A stretch of DNA of 64,000 nt from Brachionus plicatilis (taxonomy: Eukaryota > Rotifera > Eurotatoria > Ploima > Brachionidae). The stretch covers positions 192,171-256,170 of the forward strand of contig QEOQ01000519.1 of the NCBI GenBank assembly GCA_010279815.1. The letters run 5' to 3'. The translations under genes and the position numbers were made by a program. Below are positions 59,610 through 64,000 of this stretch, piece after piece. The stretch's first letter is position 1. The number at the start of each line of letters is the position of its first letter. Under the pieces are notes generated by a model. The model saw only the letters and a program-made list of their open reading frames with translations, was not told the DNA's origin and searched no databases.

Positions 59610-59675
59610 TTAACCCTAAAATTAACCATAGTTTGACTAAAAATATGGTCAAACTATGGTTAATTTTAGGGTTAA
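59610..59675. repeat. Perfect 28-bp stem palindrome
   Basis: Arms of 28 nt (59610-59637 and 59648-59675), beginning TTAACCCTAAAATTAACCAT and its exact mirror, surround a 10-nt loop. One further outer pair (59609/59676) also matches. No mismatch was found by eye. It would form a very stable hairpin in single-stranded DNA or RNA. Confidence 0.85.
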
Positions 59676-59708
59676 TTTTGTTTTAACAAACTGGGGTATG
59701 GAAGGGGT

Positions 59709-59725
59709 CTGGGGCGAAGCCCCAG
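59709..59725. repeat. GC stem-loop CTGGGGC-GAA-GCCCCAG
   Basis: A 7-bp perfect GC-rich stem with GAA loop, preceded by GGGGTATGGAAGGGGT. It resembles the hairpin at 26377-26401 in both the GGGGC core and the G-rich lead-in, so the two may mark the same class of element. Confidence 0.65.
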
Positions 59726-60445
59726 TTTAGGGTTTCGGCTTATTAGATTAAGAGGGTTAGATTTTAGTTTAATTTCGTATCAAATTTATTCAATATAAAT
59801 ATCAATTTAAACTAAAAACTTTCGAATAATCGAATAATTCTAGAGTTGAATCGAATAAAAATTAGTTGAAATTAATAATATTTGAATTGTTTTATAATTG
59901 TTTTTAATAAAATATTGTCCATACCTCGATTATGATGGTAGCATTTAATAGATATGTAATCTATGCATACATTATTTTTTTAGAATTTATAAATAAGTCA
60001 TTTTTAATTTTTTTCTGATAGACTCGTTGCATTTAAAGAAAGAAATACTTAATAATTAATAAATCTAAGCTTTTAGTTGCTTTAATATAATAAAATTAAT
60101 TTCGGAAAATATGACTTAATTGTGAATATATAGGCTAATTAATGAACTCTAATAAATGGATTTAGAAAGATTTAATCTTATATTAATTTTCTAAATATAT
60201 TTTTATTTACAAAAGTATAAATATTAACATTTAGAATATAAATTACAAATTTAGATTAAACTAAAAACAATTAAAATTTGAAAGAGAAGAAAATTAATTT
60301 TCAAATAATTATTTATCGAATTAAAGGAAGTTAGAAATTTTTGACCTGAAACCTTGATTTGATAAAAATTGAAAAAAGTTGAAGAAAGTTGAATAACTGT
60401 AATTGTTGAATAATTGTAATAATTGAAGGGATTTTTATATTGATA

Positions 60446-61796
60446 AAAATTGATAAAAATTGAAAAAGTTAAAGAAAGTTGAAGAAAGAATTATAATTAT
60501 TTGAATAATTGAAAAGTTGAATAATAACAGTAAATTTCCCATTAGTCAAAATGCTGAATCAAAGAAAAAATATATGAAGTAAAAATATTGTATCTCAGAT
60601 TTTTTTAATCGTTAAGTTCCGAGAAGTCTTAGAAACTTCTAAAAACTTAAGATTTTTTAGAGTTTTTATGGTAATTTTTAATCTTTAATTATGGAATTCT
60701 AAGTTAATTTGTAAATAATATTAATTAATTCGAAAAATTTATTAAAAACAGAAATTTTCTGTTTAAAAGTCGGAAGAAACTTGTAGGATCTTTATGTTAA
60801 CTACGAACCCATGATATTACCTTAAGTTTTTAGCAATTCCTAGACAATTTGATAGTTTTATGTTAGGTGCCTTTTTACAACTCATAATTTAATGGATACT
60901 TGAGGACTCATTTCTTTGTAAACAATGTGGACAATGATATGAGTTTAATTTCGTAATAAGAAATTTAGAGCATTTGTATTTAATATCATAATTTTTATTC
61001 CAAGTGAATAGCTTACTCCTATCGTTTTTAATATCATAAAAAACTATCGGGAATGGTAAAACCTACTATAAATCCTTGCAAATTACCCCTAGGTTCTGGT
61101 GTAGTAATAACGTTAAGCCTAAGACACCTAGGACTCGATCCCAACTTTTTTAAATTTCATTTTCACTTAAACCTCATGGCTTATAAAAAAATAAAAAACC
61201 AACCTTATAATTTCAACTATTATGTCAGTGTGCTTTATTTTTTATTTTAATTTACCATAAAGTCTCATAGGATGAAAAATTTGAAAATGATATAAGCTAT
61301 TAGAAAACTATTTTACTATGTAAAATAGTTTTCAAAATTAAATCCATGTCAAAAATGCTTTATAATCTAAGTTAGATTCAATTTTTCTTTAATTTAATTT
61401 TTTGAATAATTTTAAACATTACAATTCTTTAATCCCAATCTAAATTACCGATTTTTTAGTAAAGTCCACTAAACGTATTTTTAAATAATAAGATATATTT
61501 TAAATTTAATTTTTATTAAAATTGCTTATTTTTAAGATTTATGTTACTTTATTTTTAACTTCAAAATCATAATTAAACAATGATTGCTTTTAACATATCT
61601 TTGAAACTTGTTTAAAACATTTTTGATTTCTACATTTCTTTTTTAGCTTTGTTTAACTATTATAGAGTTAAATTAGAAAAAAAACCATTCATGTAATATT
61701 TTAAAATTTATTAATCTTTTTTTTTAATTTTGTTTTCTTGATAAACAAAAAATTTTGTATGCAAATAATTTCCTAAAAATATTTAATAAAAAATTC
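60446..61796. other. Intergenic, nothing recognised
   Basis: AT-rich. It starts with GATAAAAATTGA-type short direct repeats (60440-60540). A 65-codon plus frame at 61053-61250 (MVKPTINPCKLPLGSGVV start) is somewhat less AT-driven but has no recognisable motif and no flanking exon evidence. Confidence 0.45.
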
Positions 61797-62404
61797 CTAT
61801 GATAAATCTTTATCTATAACCACATTGCTATATCTTTTACAACTGTTAACTCTATCGTCAGTACATGACAAACCTGCTCTTGCTTCAACGTATGTTCTAG
61901 TATTTTGACAAGGTATACAATTGAAATATCCCCACATATTGTAGCCTCATGCTCCTCTATATTTAAAAACGCTTCTGGTGTTCCACTCATGAGGATAAAG
62001 AACATATCTATATTTGTAGCTTAAGTGACCACATTTAACTTTGGTCAATATAGCGAAATTTCCGTATGAACATGACTCAGCGTTTTTACTTTCAGACTCA
62101 GTAACTCCTGTTACACAATGTCCAGTTTTTCCCAATTCTTCTAACATTTTCTTATTGAATTCAGAACGGCATTCAGTTGGGGTAAATGATCCACTTTGCC
62201 ACATGTCCAATATTATTGTTGATGCAATAACAACAGCTTGTGAGGCAACACTATACAAAAATGTGGAGCTAATGCTCTTTGGTGACCAAATTCTGTGATG
62301 TTTATTATTTCAGCAAAATCAGTTTGATTTTGCAATTGAGCTGTGCAATTAAAACTTATGAAAGATAATAAAAAAAATGACATAACAAAATTTAAGTAGA
62401 CCAT
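61797..62404 (-). pseudogene. Broken gene for a secreted cysteine-rich protein
   Basis: Minus strand. From ATG 62404 a good signal peptide (MSFFLLSFISFNCTA, after MVYLNFV) and QNQTDFAEIINITEF follow. The reading frame must then shift near 62290 to continue as SVASQAVVIASTIILDMWQS, FTPTECRSEFNKKMLEELGK, TGHCVTGVTESESKNAESCS, KVKCGHLSYKYRYVLYPHEW and NTRSVFKYRGA. A TGA follows at 61949-61947. The same frame beyond it stays cysteine-rich (GYNMWGYFNCIPCQNTRTYV, LSCTDDRVNSCKRY) to a stop at 61797. I found no splice that repairs either break, so a pseudogene is likeliest. Assembly error or an unusual intron are possible. The family is not recognised. Confidence 0.5.
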
Positions 62405-63426
62405 TTTGCTAGTTTAAATTATTTTATAAAAATTTTTAATGCAAAAAAAAAATTTCGAACTTAATTTATACTAGGAATTAAAACTTATAAATTAATAATA
62501 GTTCAATATCTGTCATTTCTATTTTATTCTGAAAAGTATATATTTTCGAATAAAAATGATATTAATTAATTTGAATTATTTTTTGAAAGATTTCTGATTG
62601 AGAAATCGTTTAAAATTTTTAAAAGAATTTTTCCAATAAAACATTTAGAATGACATGAATTACTTTTAAAATAATAATATCCTAGACTAAAAAAAAAAAA
62701 ATAAACGAATTGAAGTACTGAATTCCCTCATTCGATTATGCTGCACCACAAGCTAAGACACGCTTTTAGACCATGCACCAAAGTGCATCTCGCCCATGCT
62801 AAAATATTGTTAACTTTGAGCCCATGCTCTAATAGCATTATCACGAGTTAAGGTCCGGATCAAACTTTGAAATTCTTAATTTAATGCGTGATCAAGACTT
62901 GGTTTTAAGAGTAAAAATAAAAAGAATTTTTTTTATTATTTTTTTATTATTGGTAAAGCTTTAAGAATTAAAACAGATTGCGGCAATATTTTATACATTT
63001 TTTTTTAAACAAAAAAAACTCTTTAATACGTCATTTTATCAATTCTAAGTCTCTTTAAATTTATAAGATATACATCAAAAAAATAAAGCAGATCATTTTA
63101 CGCAATTTTAAATTAAAAAATGTAAGATTACATCAATCTAATTTTTCGTAATTTTACATTGTTTAATTTAAAACTGCGTAAAATGATGTAATATTACTTG
63201 CTCTGCGATTTAAAGTAAAACACTGTATATTTAATTTTTGAAATTAACTAGCTAAGATTTGCTCTTAATTAATTTTGCTCTGAAATGATAAACATGACCC
63301 TTAAATTAAATTAAATGAGCTCTGTTTTATTTATTTATCAAAATAATTAACCTCCTTTTTAGGAGAAGTAAAAAAAAAAAGAAAGACAAAATTTAAGTAT
63401 TAAGTCAGAAAAAAAAAATATATAAA
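62405..63426. other. Spacer with possible SINE-like patch and hairpin element
   Basis: 62725-62870 is GC-richer (GCTGCACCACAAGCTAAGAC, CATGCACCAAAGTGCATCTC, GGTCCGGATC) and has weak tRNA-like A/B box resemblance. No cloverleaf can be drawn, so I do not call a tRNA. 63090-63200 is the hairpin element listed separately. Nothing else is seen. Confidence 0.35.
63091..63205. repeat. Hairpin MITE with TTTTACGCA arms
   Basis: The left arm CATTTTACGCAATTTTAAAT, continuing to ATGTAAGATTAC, is mirrored by GTAATTTTACATTGTTTAAT and TTAAAACTGCGTAAAATG, about 42 bp with a few mismatches. GCAGA and TCTGC lie near the outer ends. Similar GTAAAATTACG-type sequence at 6640-6780 and 47390-47560 suggests a dispersed family. 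Confidence 0.5.
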
Positions 63427-64000
63427 AAAGCATCTTCATAAACTACGTGGTTATGGGCTAGGTGAGAAAATAGTAAGGTGGCTAGAAGACTTTTTAAGTA
63501 TGAGAACTCAGCGAGTTGTACTTGGTAATGGAGTTTCTAGATGGTCAGAGGTGCTGAGTGGAGTTCCGCAAGGGTCTGTACTTGGACCCCTGCTATTTGT
63601 TCTGTACATAAATGACCTACCTGACTGCGTTTCAAATAAAATGGAATTGTATGCAGATGACTCAAAAATACTCGGCATAATTAATAATGTTTATGAGAGA
63701 GCGATGTTACAGAAAGATTTGGATGCAGTATGTCAATGGATAGAGGTTTGGTGTATGGGACTGTGTGCTAACAAATGTAAAGTAATGCATTTCGGCAGAC
63801 TAAATGAAAGGCATAAATATACACAAAAAAGCAACGGGAATGCTATACTAGCGACCACAGATTGTGAAAGGGATCTTGGAGTGATGGTTTCATCAGATTT
63901 AAAGTGGACCAGCCAAGTGAAAAGTGCTTGTGCGAAAGCGAGTAGGGTACTAGGAATGCTAAAGCGAACGTTTACAAGTAGAGAGGAAAGACTGTGGGTA
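63427..64000 (+). mobile_element. CR1/L2-type LINE reverse transcriptase, 5'-truncated
   Basis: A plus-strand frame is open from about 63427 to the window end. It reads LHKLRGYGLGEKIVRWLEDF, then RTQRVVLGNGVSRWSEVLSG, GVPQGSVLGPLLFVLYINDL, the catalytic MELYADDSKI, WCMGLCANKCKVMHFGR and DLGVMVSSDLKWTSQVKSAC. These are RT palm and thumb motifs of the CR1/L2/Rex group, different from the Jockey-like family at the left edge. The 5' part is missing: sequence upstream of 63427 turns abruptly into A-rich intergenic DNA. GC content is much higher than its surroundings, and no stop was seen in 190 codons, so the insertion is recent. The 3' end is beyond the window. Confidence 0.92.

Larger units (their letters stand above)
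59444..60445. mobile_element. 1.0-kb TIR element with internal palindrome
   Basis: TATCAATATAAAAATCCCTT + CAATTATT at 59444-59471 is perfectly inverted at 60418-60445. Pairing continues inward for about 15 more bases with three mismatches, so the arms are about 43 bp. Inside are a perfect 28-bp-stem palindrome (59610-59675), a GC hairpin (59709-59725) and simple GTTGAAGAAAGTTGAA-type repeats near the right arm. There is no coding capacity. I found no clear target duplication, so the boundaries could be internal to a larger unit. Confidence 0.55.

Noticed and set aside
62725..62870. tRNA gene or tRNA-derived SINE
   Set aside because: Only weak A/B box resemblance; I could not draw a cloverleaf or find a tail.

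Overview
The window is very AT-rich invertebrate DNA. It has compact nuclear genes whose introns are mostly about 45-70 bp with GT...AG ends, and the space between genes is long, low in complexity and full of transposon debris. The conserved genes (26S proteasome Rpt5, AATF, NAP1-like, HIGD2A, neugrin, DMAC2L, monoamine-type SLC6 transporters, a Bcl-2-like gene) show that it is a metazoan. The composition, short introns and LINE content would suit a monogonont rotifer such as Brachionus, but that is inference and cannot be proved from this sequence.

Layout. 1-3.4 kb: 5' two thirds of an apparently intact Jockey-like LINE on the minus strand (ORF1 with zinc knuckles, then endonuclease-RT running off the left edge). 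3.4-8.2 kb: LINE debris and a small TIR element with an 8-bp target duplication. 8.45-10.1 kb: a divergent Bcl-2-family gene with a very long central loop. 10.1-21.5 kb: gene-poor, with hairpin elements and a perfect 58-bp repeat pair. 21.5-27.5 kb: a three-exon GT14 (core-2/I branching) glycosyltransferase. Its second intron is swollen to 4.2 kb by a near-palindromic transposon that sits in a 23-bp minisatellite and itself carries another element. 29.3-31.2 kb: six-exon AATF. 32-33 kb: LINE relic. 33.7-34.7 kb: LRR protein. 35.2-36.6 kb: an unrecognised 159-aa protein and a DMAC2L/ATP5S-like gene. 38.2-42.7 kb: three tandem NAP1-like genes, with a dimeric higher-order repeat between two of them. 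42.9-43.3 kb: HIGD2A. 46-47.1 kb: neugrin. 48.9-50.3 kb: Rpt5/PSMC3. 51.7-58.6 kb: two head-to-tail SLC6 monoamine-type transporters. 59.4-60.4 kb: a 1-kb TIR element. 61.8-62.4 kb: a broken secreted cysteine-rich gene. 63.4-64 kb: a 5'-truncated CR1/L2-type LINE.

I joined exons by hand, checking donor, acceptor and reading phase. The AATF, neugrin, Rpt5, GT14, NAP1 and both SLC6 models close in phase from start to stop. Several genes are mitochondrial (HIGD2A, neugrin, DMAC2L), but they are on separate transcripts and nothing suggests an operon. The local duplications (NAP1 x3, SLC6 x2) are the main signs of gene-family evolution here. The most interesting items are the Bcl-2-like gene with its conserved BH2-splitting intron, and the palindromic element with its nested insertion.
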